From Dactylis glomerata (lineage: Eukaryota > Streptophyta > Magnoliopsida > Poales > Poaceae): a stretch of DNA of 64,000 bases. The position numbers and the translations under genes were made by a program. The notes beneath the pieces are model-generated. The model was not told the origin of the DNA, did not search any database, and saw only the letters and a list, made by a program, of their open reading frames with translations. Below, piece after piece: positions 1 to 11,600 of this stretch (the stretch's first letter is position 1; every line of letters begins with the position of its first letter). The stretch lies in assembly GCA_007115705.1 (NCBI GenBank), contig QXEO01000382.1:7593318-7657317 (forward strand). The letters are read 5' to 3'.

Positions 1-2231
1 TTAAAACTTTTACGAGCGGCTTGACAAATGCGGAATAAAACTAACGTTTAATTTGCCAAGCATACAAAACCTAAATAAACTAGGTTCACCTATGTGCACC
101 AACAACTTATGCTAAACAAGATGAGCAACTATGTGATAGCAAGATATATATAACTTCAAGCACGAAGGCTATCACAAAGTAAATTGCATAAGAAAAGGAG
201 CTCGGGTATAGAAATAACCGAGGCACGCGGAGACAACGATGTATCCCGAAGTTCACACCCTTGCGGGTGCTAATCTCCGTTGGAGCGGTGTGGAGGCACA
301 AGGCTCCCCAAACGCCACGGAGGCTCACCGTAATCTCCTCGAGCCCTCCCACCAAGATGGAAGACCCGATCCACTATGGGACCCTTGAGGGCGATCACCG
401 ATCCCGCACAAAGCTTGGGGCTACTCCACAACTTAATTGGAGGCTCCCAAATCCACAAAGCCACTAAGATTGGGGCACACTCCACAACTCAATTGGAGGC
501 TCCCAATAATCGCCATGGAGGCACCATAAAGGTTGGGAAGATCTCCACAACTTAATTAGAGGTCCCCAAGAAATCCACTGAGCCGTCTAGGGTTCCAAGA
601 ACCCAAGAGGAAATAAGCTTCTTGCTTTCACCACCGAATCTCCGAGGAGAACTTAAACCGATGCACCAAATGCAATGGCAAGAACACACGAAGTGCTCAA
701 ATCCTTCTCTCCCAAATCCTACCAAAGCAACAAATGCTATGGAGGATATGAGAGGAATAACAAGGAGGAAATCCACAAAGAACTCCAAGATCTAGATCTA
801 ATAGGTTCCCCTCACTTAGAGGAGAAAGTGATTGGTGGAAATGTAGATCTAGATCTCCTCTCTCTTTTCCCTTAAAAAGATGCAAGAAACATGGAGGGAA
901 GTGAGGAGGGAGGGCAAGCTTTGAAGGTCAACAATAGAGGAGAGAGAAGCCCAAAAACGTGGTTGGTTCAAGGAAGAAGAAGGGTATTTATAGGTGGGGA
1001 AAATCTGGCCGTTGGAAGCAAATCCCGCCAAAGTTCGGCGGAAAGTCTGGCGCCGCCGGACTTTTCGCCGGACGGTCCGGCGGACAGTCCGGCGGCCGCC
1101 AAAAAGCCCCCCAGCAGTGCGGTTCGGCGGGCCGCCGGATTTTTCCGGTCTTGGGCCGGATTTCCCGGCCTAGAGTCCGGCCCGGCCGGACCTGGCGCCG
1201 AACTTCCCGCCAAGAAAAAACATCAACACGAAAACGGCCATAACTTTTGCATCCAGACTCCGTTTTCGATGAACTTGGGCTCGTTGGAATCACCACAACG
1301 AGCTCTACACCTTAATCCATAGAAACATCATAGTCCAACAAAGGAGGATGAAACCAAATGATAAAAGGTTTGACTTAGCTATAAAGAAGAACCGATAAAA
1401 CCTCCAAACACCAAAAATGCAATAAGAGTTCTATACGAAATCTGTTTTTGATGGGCTAGAGCTTGTCATGAAAATAACCACAAGCTCTAGAACCACACAT
1501 GGATAAAATCCAAATAAGAACCAAGAAAGATAATGCCAAGTATGCAAAGGTTTGAGCTCTCTCCGAACGATACGAATAAGTTACTCACTCGAGAGCCCCT
1601 CTTGATAGTACGGCTATCGATCCTAAACCCGGTCTCCCACACTATGAGACCGGTAAGAAAGAAACCCTATCAAGAACATACCTTTGCCTTGCGCATTCCA
1701 CTTGAGCTAGATGGTGACGATCTTGATCTCCTCAAGTTGGACAACCTTTCTTGATTGCGCTTGCTCGGTGAAGTCTTGCGGATTGCTCCCCCATACTTCA
1801 CTATGGGAGAGACACTAAAGAAATATCTTCACATGTCCATTACCACCAAATGGACACCGAGCTTCAAGCAAATGATATCTTCTAGAAGCCTATCTTGAAC
1901 TTGCGCTTCGACTTGATCAATATTGCACTTCATCTTCTTCTTTCATAATGATGATGTCTTGAGAATGCACATGAGAGTTCACTCCATCTTATTCCTCAAG
2001 ACACACTCTATAGGCTCAACTCCCTTATGACCAATCTTCGGATCACTCCTTGAATAACACCTTGGTCATCACATAATCTTCTTTATATGCATCTTCTTAC
2101 AACCTTGAAACCAACATATGGCTCAAGAGTTGTCTACGGACAAGTCCTACAAATATAACTAGATGCAAACATTAGTCCATAGGGATTATCATTAATTACC
2201 AAAACCACACATGGGGGCACATGCTCTTTCA
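1..2231 (-). repeat. Partial LTR of a Sirevirus-like Copia element
   Basis: The window opens inside an LTR. The order of landmarks matches the intact LTR at 28139-29309: an AT-rich start, a block about gene-like 'ggaggctc' phrases, a GC-rich palindrome cluster (around 1040-1200, with repeats of the CCGGACNGTCCGG type), then an AT-rich tail. It ends in ..CTCTTTCA at 2231, like the ..CACTTTCA end of the intact element. No polypurine tract follows, so 2231 looks like the outer end of the 5' LTR of a minus-strand element whose body lies left of the window. The target duplication would be 2232-2236 (atatg), but its partner is not visible. Small ORFs here have no coding support. Confidence 0.7.
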
Positions 2232-3460
2232 ATATGTTTATTATAATACATAAGCTTGATATACTCTCGTACTCTAGTAACCTCTCCAAGTTACATGTTG
2301 GATTCATACACTCTAAAACACTATAGTAAGTTATGTGCATACTTAAGGATACTATGGAATAAAATGCATACAAACATGTGGTAATATTGTTCTTGTTCAA
2401 TTTACAAAAAAATATGTTATCAAAGAGTTTCTTAGACATCCTGAACTACATAATTTTTTTAATAGAAATATAGTCTATTACCACTAGATGTAATCAAAAT
2501 AATTTGGGTATGAACATTAATACTTCAATAAATGTGAGTACATTTACATTGTTAGTTGATTATATTTCTTATACCTAAAAATGATATAATTTTCAACAAA
2601 CTGCATCGAATAATGCATACCAAACAAACATAGTTTTAATGATATGACAAAGTAAAATAGTCTAGTATAAAAAAGCGAGAACACAAAGATTAAAAAAACA
2701 ATAATCTATGTCTAGAACCGAGAAGCCACTAGAAATATTACTCCTATCGTAAACTAAAAATGGTGGTCTAGACATGATAAAAAAAACCTGGTATTGACAT
2801 TGGTTTCAAAGCAGCGAAGGTCTGTGGCAAAGTTGCTGAGTAATAAACTTTGAACCAATTGAATCTCATAATCCCTAGGACGTTGTTGAAGTTTACTAAA
2901 CAAAGAAACAAATTTGGAGATGTACTTAATTCCTCAAAGTACTTCCTAGACCTAGCAAAAAGGAAGGGACGAGGAATGATCGGCCGGAACTGTGCCTGTG
3001 CCAATCCAGAGGGCTTCATAGTTGAGCAACAATGAGCTCACTCGCGAGGCTAGCTTGTCGCCCACCGCCGACGCATGCGTGATTGAGTCGGCAAATTGGA
3101 GGTGTGTATGTCTCGTCATTACTACGATGTATAATGCCACAATATGCGTAATTGTAATAAGTGTAGTTGTATATAGCATACTATCATGGTGGGTTGCGCG
3201 GCTCACTAGGGTTTGCTTCCTCAACCCACTGCCCCTTCGCATATCCCTTGCTAGGAGATGGCGGAAGGCGTCGTGGTCATGGCTGCAGAGGATTGCACCG
3301 GCGAATTGGAGGGATGGAGGATAAAAGGGGCCACACATATGCTAGCTGGAGATCAAGATCGCCGCTAGAAGGAAGAGGTTTAATACATTGATAGTCGGGG
3401 TGGAATATATACTTTTTTTTACGGTGGGTGGAATATATATACTTAATCTACTTAATAATT
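2232..3460. other. Intergenic, no gene recognised
   Basis: AT-rich from 2240 to 2900, then mixed composition. ORFs on both strands are short, overlap each other and show no recognisable domain. No clear terminal inverted repeats were found. Confidence 0.6.
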
Positions 3461-3468
3461 AGAGCTAG

Positions 3469-3605
3469 TGGGCCTGGTTAACAGAAGGAGCCCCGAGAAC
3501 TGGGAATGGATACTATGGAAAGGCCCAGCCCAGTCACTGGAGCCCAAGCGAGCGTGCAGCTGCATCCCAAGAGGAGTGGCAGCCAGGAGACGAGACCAAC
3601 CCTAA
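3469..3605 (+). promoter_or_regulatory. Site II and telo-box motifs upstream of eIF3g
   Basis: TGGGCC/T (site II, either strand) occurs at 3469-3474, 3522-3527, 3527-3532 and 3541-3546, and AACCCTAA (short telo-box) at 3598-3605, about 100-240 bases before the ATG at 3708. In plants this pairing is typical of promoters or leaders of ribosomal-protein and other translation genes, which fits the downstream gene. No TATA box was seen at a suitable distance. The motifs are seen; the function is inferred. Confidence 0.5.
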
Positions 3606-3707
3606 CGCCGCTTCTCCTCTCCTCCACTCTCCCGCCGCCGTCCCGCCCTACCTTGCCGCCAGCCGCACCCTGAGCCCTACCGCCCCAGCGACCCCCCAGC
3701 GACAACC

Positions 3708-6104
3708 ATGGCGGCGGGGAAGATCCGGTGGGGGGAGCTCGAGGAGGACGACGGGGGCGACCTCGACTTCCTCCTCCCGCCCCGCGTCGTCATCGGGCCC
3801 GACGAGAACGGGTTCAAGAAGACGATCGAGTACCGCTTCGACGATGACGGCAACAAGGTCAAGGTCACCACCACCACCCGCGTCCGCAAGCTCGCCCGCG
3901 CGCGCCTCTCCAAGGCCGCCGTCGAGCGCCGCAGCTGGTCCAAGTTCGGCGACGCCGCCAGCGGCGACGACGCCTCCGCGCGCCTCACCGTGGTCTCCAC
4001 CGAAGAGATCCTCCTCGAGCGCCCACGCGCCCCAGGTTCGTTCGTCCATATATCCCCACTTAGATCTGCGTCGATTCATCATTTCCATTCAACTGCTGTG
4101 TTCCTATGCGCTCTGTATGTCAATTTTAGGTGTTGGATTGATGTTATCCATTTCTAGCATTATAGAATCGATATTGGCGGTCTATGTAGTATAGATGGAA
4201 CTGGCCGCTCTCAAAGTAATACAGAATAAGCTGTCCGTGTTATGTTCAGTGGTTACATGCACGTCTAGGAACATGTGTGTAGCATGGTTTTTAAAGCGTT
4301 AAAGCGCTTTAAAGCGATGGGGGGGCGCTTCGTCCGCTTTAGGACGCCTAGGCGGGCGCTTTGGACGCTTAGGCGCCTAAAGCGGGCCTTTTTTCAAAGC
4401 GGCAGGGAGGCGCTTCGACGCTAAGGCGTCGCCTAGGCGTCCTAAAGCGGACGCTTTTAAAACCATGGTGTGTAGTAAGTATTTCTAGTTGATATGCAAT
4501 AAATCGGGGTGGACTTTGGGAGAGCACTAATTAGAATGGTTGCTATGGTATGTTTTGAAGCAGTGCTGGTATTGGGTAAGGGACAGAATACTACTCCCTC
4601 CGATCGGAATTAAGTGTTGGATGATTTAGTACAACTTAGTTCAAAGTTTGTACTAAGTCACCGACACTTATTTCCAATCAGAGGGAGTAATTCTGTAAGC
4701 TTGTTACGAAAATTTATCTATATATTAAGAGAAGCTGCAATTCAGCCAGGAGGTCTACATAGGTAATTTGGGTAGCTGAATTATGTTCCAGTTATGTAGG
4801 TGATTAAATTACATTGGGTGCAGGCTGTGTAGAATGCTAGACCATGGGGTTTCCAGTTGATGTTCTAACACACTGTTGGTTTCGGAGTACAATAATTAAG
4901 TCGGATGCATTACTATCGTTGAAAAATGCCCATGTTGTCTTATTCCAATTCCCTGTAATGCGATGATTATGTCACCAAATACACAGATTTTATTTTCTCA
5001 CTTTGTTTTAGATGATTTTCTGCTCTTGCCGATTATGTTGGCACTACTATTTCAGTCCAGTTAATGGATGCTGCTGTGAGTAGGTTAAATGTTTGTTTGT
5101 TATATAGCAGTAGCCCACCCAACATAACCTTGCGTACCATGCCACATTTGTTTTCTTGTCGATCTTGCCTATCATGTTGACGTTCAGTTAATTTATGCTT
5201 TTGTGTGAGTAGGTTAAAGGTTGGTTTGTTATATAACTCACTTGTTACTAAATGATGACTCTTCATCACTAGGGCATGCTAGCTTCTCTTTATTCCGTCC
5301 ACCTTAACTTAACCTTGTGTTAGTGCCATGGATATTTTACTGTCTGTTTAGCCATCGCGTGTGCTCTTGCATTACTGTGCTACTGATATATCTGTCTTTA
5401 GCCTTCACTTGTGCTCTGCTCAAACTCTAACACAAGACTTCTTAATATTGCCAATTTTACTAATTCCTGTTAATAATCACTTCATTGTTGTTGTTCCCAA
5501 GTCTGTTAAACTAGCTGGCTTTGCTCGATCTCAGTGCTCTTAATTTTCATCTTCTCACCTAATTGTAGGGAGCAAAGCTGATGAACCAAGTGCTTCTGGT
5601 GATCCACTGGCAACCAAGGGAGGTGCTGTTCTCATGGTTTGCAGAACCTGTGGTAAGAAGGGTGACCACTGGACCTCAAAGTGCCCCTACAAGGACCTTG
5701 CTCCAGCGCCAGATTCTCTTGACAGGCCTCCCACTTCCGACGGACCTCCAGCACTGGGTGGTGGTGGTGCTGCTAAGGGGTCATATGTTGCTCCGAGGTT
5801 GAGGGCTGGCGCAGTGCAAGATGCTGGACACGACATGAGGCGCAGGAACGACGAGAACTCTGTCCGTGTTACCAATCTATCAGAGGACACCCGTGAGCCC
5901 GACGTCCTCGAGCTGTTCCGCACATTTGGCCCGGTCAGCCGTGTCTATGTCGCGGTGGATCAGAAGACTGGGTCAAGCAGGGGCTTTGGTTTCGTCAACT
6001 TTGTCCACAGGGAGGATGCTGAGAAGGCCATCAGCAAGCTCAATGGCTATGGTTATGACAACCTTATCCTCCATGTGGAGTGGGCAACACCCAGGCCGAG
6101 CTAG
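3708..6104 (+). CDS. EIF3G: Eukaryotic translation initiation factor 3 subunit G
   Basis: Spliced gene; exons 3708-4035 and 5569-6104 join in phase to give 287 aa, the usual plant eIF3g length. eIF3g is a subunit of the eIF3 complex that binds the 40S ribosome and helps scanning and re-initiation in the cytosol. Exon 1 carries the acidic N-terminal TIF35-type domain (opening WGELEEDDGGDLDFLLPPR). Exon 2 carries a zinc-finger-like C-x2-C-x5-H-x4-C (C134, C137, H143, C148) and a C-terminal RRM at about residues 205-283, with an RNP2-like VRVTNLS and RNP1 RGFGFVNF. The ATG at 3708 is in good context (acaaccATGG) after a pyrimidine-rich leader. Intron 1 (1533 bp) has GT-AG ends and contains two MITEs. 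The first exon is very GC-rich, normal for grass genes. Nothing looks broken. Confidence 0.95.
4283..4467. mobile_element. hAT-type MITE in eIF3g intron
   Basis: A 185-bp element begins CATGGTTTTTAAAGCG and ends with the near-perfect inverse, flanked by a perfect 8-bp duplication GTGTGTAG (4275-4282 and 4468-4475). An 8-bp TSD is the hAT hallmark. The interior is self-complementary, built from AAAGCG, GGCGCC and CCTAGG-like units, and would fold into a long hairpin. No transposase is encoded. Confidence 0.9.
4594..4687. mobile_element. Stowaway (Tc1/Mariner) MITE
   Basis: A 94-bp element with CTCCCTCCGAT.. and ..CAGAGGGAG inverted ends, flanked by TA on both sides (4592-4593, 4688-4689). It lies in the eIF3g intron. 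Size, ends and TA duplication are typical of grass Stowaway elements. Confidence 0.9.
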
Positions 6105-6810
6105 TTACTATATCTACTGCAGATTTCCCATAAGCATTCTACCTGTATGGTGTTTGAAAATGTTGTTTATGTGACGTGTCAACCTGTGTCGCGCTTTCCC
6201 TTGTTTTGAGCATGGCTATACTTTGCTGTTGTTTTCACCAATCGTCCAAACGTGAAATTCTGTAAGGAATTGTATTGTGGTTCCAGATTTCATCATGTTT
6301 TGTAGAGCTTTTGCTTATTTCGTTACTAATAATAATTGTGCCTTGACTAGAAGGAGAGGGCACGCTTCGCTGCAGACGTTTGACTGTCTGCGCTAACCTT
6401 CAGAAGCTGTAATGTAGGCCGGCAGTTCGACAGTGGCTGTGGACTGTGGTGCTACCTGACGGCCGTGGAGACAACCACTCCCTAGAGGTGTCACGCAGGG
6501 TGCACGGCAGTGCTTTGCGTCACCGGGTGGGGTTGTTGGATGTGTACGCGGGCCGATTCCCTCCTACGTGGCTGCGTCTGCTGCAGGGAAAGCACGTACA
6601 CTGAGGACAAAAGATAACCTATACATCCTTAACAAATTATGACGGAAATGACATTAGCCCTTTTAAATCAAGGTCTATTCCACAAAAAGGTTGTGTACAA
6701 TAGCTTAAGCAGCGATTCATGACTTGGTGAACCAGAGATGCCACAACAATGTCAAGCAAAAACTAAAAATATTTACCACAGACAAATGAATAGTCTATAT
6801 TTATCTGAGA
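6105..6810. other. eIF3g 3' region and intergenic DNA
   Basis: The first 250 bases are probably the eIF3g 3' UTR (T-rich, no long ORF). The remainder, including a GC-richer block at 6350-6600, has no recognisable gene or repeat structure. Confidence 0.5.
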
Positions 6811-6973
6811 GTACAACATAAGATGTTTTAGCTTATCATTAACATATATGTATCTAGATACTTTTTAGTATATAGGTTCACTCATTTTGCTTCTAAGCTA
6901 CATACTAAAAGATGTCTATATACATGCATGTTAATGATATCCTAAAACATATTATATTTTAGAACGGAGGGAG
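6811..6973. mobile_element. Degenerate Stowaway-like MITE
   Basis: It matches the intact MITE at 7117-7289 along its length (shared phrases such as ATGTATCTAGATAC and TTTTTAGTATATAGGTTCA). The right end GAACGGAGGGAG is preserved; the left terminal repeat has decayed, so the left bound is approximate. Confidence 0.7.
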
Positions 6974-7116
6974 CAGTCGATTGTAAGAAGTAAATGAGGT
7001 TGTGCATGAATATATGGCAGAAGAAATTCAATAAGTAAAAATTGCACATATTTGCTTAACTTCAATCCGTTTGCATAATTCAATGATTACAAACTATCAC
7101 TCACACATTTCACATA

Positions 7117-7289
7117 CTCCGTCCGTTCCAAAATATAAGATGTTTTAGCCCATCATTACCACACATGTATCTAGATGCTTTTTAGTATATAGGTTCATTT
7201 CTTTTGTTTCTAACATACACACTAAAGATGTATACATACATGCATAACAATGATGGGCTAAAACATCTTATATTTTGAAACGGAAGGAG
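7117..7289. mobile_element. Stowaway MITE
   Basis: A 173-bp element with CTCCGTCCGTTCCAAAATATAAG at the left, its near-perfect inverse at the right, and TA duplications at 7115-7116 and 7290-7291. It is the better-preserved sibling of the copy at 6811-6973. Confidence 0.9.
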
Positions 7290-7291
7290 TA

Positions 7292-8200
7292 ATAAACATT
7301 GCATGAATAGCACACACAATACATGCACTAAGGAAAACATGCACGGCTAATTTTTTTTAGTCCCTATACTTGATTTCCTCCTTGTGCTTTCTCTTCATCT
7401 TCTTCAGCCTCAAAATGACAAACTTTGTTCCTCCATTTATGTGCGAGATACACATTCTCTGCTGCTACCCCTCTAACAATTCTACTACTTTTGCACTCGT
7501 TGTTTCCAGCACAAACACAACTCAACCGCGTCACATTTTGCTTCGAATTATCACTGTATTGCTATATTCTACTTCCAGTTCACCACATTGTCTCATGTTC
7601 GCATCCAATTGCGGACTTCAGTTACACACACTAGTCACTTGTCATTCCTTGCCATCGATAGTGCCCCTTACACTGCCGTGCCGTGTGCCGAGCTAAAAAA
7701 AAAATGCTCCCGCACACCCCCCTATCAGCTTCCTCTCACAGTCCAGTCGCCGCGATGCCTCCTTCTCGCCCATCGACCAATACGTGCCCTAGCTATGGTT
7801 GTGTAGCTCGCTTAATTTGATTTAGGTATTGATTTTTTTGAGATAGAGAGAGACACGAGGGAGATTTTTTGAACAACCTTATTCGTATGGGTTATCTGCT
7901 AAATTGTTAATAGTTGGGCTTAGTACCATTTCTTGCGTGGACGGGAACACGTGTCGCCTCCACATCCATTTTGTATGAATATGCACCCGAAAACAAACCA
8001 TTTGTACCACCCGGCCACAACTTGCATCTAGTTATGAATTTGCACCCAAATAAACAATTTGCCATATGACTGGTACAATTACCTCTAAAATCAATATAGA
8101 GCGAAAGATCACAAGTAGCCATTTTCCACGACTGCAGCCTTCGGGAAGCATTAGAGTCAAACTCTGAAGTCTGAAGTGATAAAGCTCCCATACGGCCACG
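7292..8200. other. Intergenic region upstream of SPS2
   Basis: No gene recognised. Short ORFs overlap and lack domains. An ACACGTGTC G-box/ABRE-like motif lies near 7949, about 670 bases before the SPS2 start codon; with one copy only, its role is uncertain. Confidence 0.5.
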
Positions 8201-8623
8201 GTGACGGCCTCACGGGCAGAGAGACAAGCTGCTCCGTTCTATGGCTGTCGTGGATCCACAGATCCCCCTTTCTCCTCCTCCGCATGCTCCGTATTTTAAA
8301 CCTCCGCGGCCCCTCTCCCTCCACCCGGACCCGGAGCTCAGCAGCCTCCATCCAATTCCAGTTCCTCCCTGCCTCTCCTTCCTTCTTCTCCACGCAGCAC
8401 ACCAATTATCGCCACCAAATTGGGCAAGATTCACTCTTCCACGCAACCAATCGCGAGCCAGCGTCACTCATTTTATCCTGCGGCTGCTGTGTACACTGGG
8501 CTCCAGAGGTTGTTTCGCCGTCCGTTGTTCTCGGGAGCTCCGGGCGCGTGAGTTAGCTTTGCTTTTGCTTCCTTCAGTTCGTTGGTATCTAGGTTCTTGG
8601 GTTGGTGGGTAGGCTCGTGGGAG

Positions 8624-11600
8624 ATGCTGTCTGTGAGCTCCCCGAGGGTGCACATGAGCAGGAACGTCGTGGATTCCGGCCAGTTGGCCTCCTGCCGGTG
8701 CCGGTGGGGCGGCCGGACCGTTGCGCGGGCGGCTCCCAGGCAGCGCACGCCGTGTGTTTGTTTCGTGGCCGCGCCCAGCCAGACAGGTATATGTGTGGCT
8801 CTTGTTTCTCATGGTTTATCTATCCTAGCTTTAGCAAACGTTAGTTGGAGTGAAGCTGAGTTTAATTTCTCTGTGCAGGCCTTGCTGCGATCAACGTGCC
8901 GGCAGAGGCGATTTCCAGTGCGGCAACGGCGAGGCTCCCTGAGCGCGTCTCCGTTTCGTCGCTGCTAGACGTCGTCTCGGACGACTTGCTGCAGCTCAAC
9001 AACAATCTGAAATCGGTGAGCTTCTTCTCGAGGCCATGTCTTGTTTGTTAAGTTCACTCGTAATCGCATTGGAGAAGATGCACTTCTGTAGGTAGGCTGT
9101 AAAGGTATGAACTGATAGCTTCTTTTATCAGCGAGTGTTTAGTAGAAGCTCACATTGAGCATGCCATGAAAAATTGTGTAGGAAGTTTCTCCGAAATATG
9201 TCGCACCGGTTGTATTTGCCTTGGTACTGAATTCGGTTACAGTTTCTTATAAGATGTGAAATATGAAAACCAACAGAACATACCTGCATGTTCAGTCCAA
9301 AGCATCTTACACCTGCAAAATGAAAAGTGGAGGACCACAGTTTGAGGGAGACTGTTGCGTGTACGGTTTTTTTTTTTGAGAGTACGCCAAGGCGTACCTT
9401 CCTTTTATAGAAGATAGAGACAATTACAAAGATTCTGCCAGTAATGCGAACAAAGCTGGCAGAGAACTCCGAAATTGAAGATACAAAAAGGAAGAAACTC
9501 TCAAAAGGGGTCGAAGACTCCGGTTACACCTCTCCTACCTAGAGTCCAAGAGGAGAACTCATCCCTAATTAACCTAGCTAGAGTGGTGACTGAGAACTGC
9601 CGGTCTTGATCATTGAACACCCAAGCATTGCGATTTTTCCAAAGCCTCCAGCAGCCCAGAATAACCAAGGCATCAAAATTCTTCCGTAGCTTGGCGGTAT
9701 AGGCACCCCTCTCACGCAGCCACCAATCTTCCAACGTACATGTAACTGTCGGTGGGCTCGCCGTGATCCCCAAGTCTGTGAAGCAGCTGAACCAAACCTG
9801 CCGAGCATGAACACATTGGGTGAAAATATGTTGCATGGAGTCTTCTTCCTGTAGACAGACGTAGCACGTTGACGACTGGTCTTGGAGCCCGTGGCGATGG
9901 CGTCGAGCCGAGGTCCACTGTCTGTCCTGTATCGTAAGCCACATGAAGATTTTGCATTTCAGTGGCGCACCATTCATCCAGATGGCGTCAGCGGCGGCAA
10001 AGTCGATAGAACCCAGCTGCAGACGCTGGTAAGTGGCCTTAGCAGAGTAGGAACCCGATGAAGAGCAGGGCCAGCTGAAGATGTCTTCGTCTTGAGCGTT
10101 TCTCTGACCGCCAAGTTCAGAGATGCAGACCCACAGACGAACGCACTCAGCCGCTGCCGCCGGGGTCACAGGGCCGACCATGTCATCAATCCACTTATGG
10201 TGTATCAGGGCAACTTGGACAGTTCTTGTATTGCGGCGTCGAGTGCCAACCAGTTGAAGCACGGATGGGGCAATGTCGCCGACAGCACTTCCATTCAGCC
10301 ATCGATCCTTCCAAAAGAGTACGTTGTCTCCCTTGCCCACACGAATATGAATTAGACTGTCGAAGGTTGCACTTGCCATGTCATCCTTGGGCGCTGGAAG
10401 TCCCTGCCATGGCCGGGAGGGGTCAGTTCGGCGGAGCCACTCCCATCTGACCCGGAGTGCTAAGCCCTGCAAGGCAAGATCCTTTACACCAAGCCCGCCG
10501 AAACATTTAGGCTTGCAGACCCTCTGCCATGCCACCAAGCATTGCCCGCCGTTAGCGGTATCTTTGGCAGTCCAGAAAAAAGCTCTCATCCATTTGTTGA
10601 TTTCGTCAAGGAACCAATCCGGAGCCTCTGCAATCAGAAGGAGATGGAGAGGCCTCGCTGCAATGACAGCAGAGATGAGAAGAAGTCTGCCCTCCTGGGT
10701 GATCAAACCACTCTGCCAGGATGGAAGACAAGCGATGATCTTATCTAGTGCCGGCTGCCACTCATTACGAGTTAGAGGTCTGAGCGCAAGCTGCAATCGT
10801 AAGTACTTGATGGGGAAATCCTTGATCTGGCATTGAAGGGTATCGATCACCAGCTCTGCATCATGCGGATCACCATGGATAATAGTGGCCGAGGATTTGG
10901 CGTAGTTAACACGTAGGCCTGAAGCACCTCCAAAAATCTGAAGCATTTCCCGGACAGTGACAAGGTCCCCAATTTTGGGCTTGATGAAGAGCACCACATC
11001 ATCAGCGTAGAGCGATATTGTTTTCTTTAAGTGTGTATTGTTTTCTTTAAGCGTGTACGGTTTTAAGTGTGTATTGTTTTCTTTAAACTTCAATCTCAAC
11101 CTGTGTTTCAACCCAGCTTTGGAAACTAACAGTACCACAGTCTTAATTGCCGTAGCCTCCTCCCTATAGATCAGAGATGTTGACAGGCAGTACATAGAGT
11201 GGTGGAGCCACACCCGGCAACCCGGGATGGCCGCCTGGCTCGCCCGGGCTCTGCTGAGGAATCTCCATAGGGTTACAGCATAGTACAAGGATTTACTGAG
11301 TTGTGAGGGCAAATGCCTGTCGGCCTTGCGTGTGTACTTTGCCCAAATTCTACTTAGAGGCTGGCTCTGCCATATGTCTGCCACTAAGTACAGAGATGGA
11401 TCAGAAACATACAGTAGCTACTTTGCCTCACATATCGTTCTAAGTCAATAAAATTACAAGGGAGATATACAATTGGGGCTAAAAGAAAATAAGCCAGCAT
11501 CATTTGCTATGCACAAGTTTGCACCGGTTTACCTGTCGTTCTTTAATAGTGGACTGCACATAATACACATGAATAGTCTAAAGATATGATTAAAGACAAC

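Noticed and set aside
9501..11384. A single 627-codon minus-strand gene
   Set aside because: Only the part from about 11021 downward is LINE; the first 120 codons read through target and filler DNA by chance.
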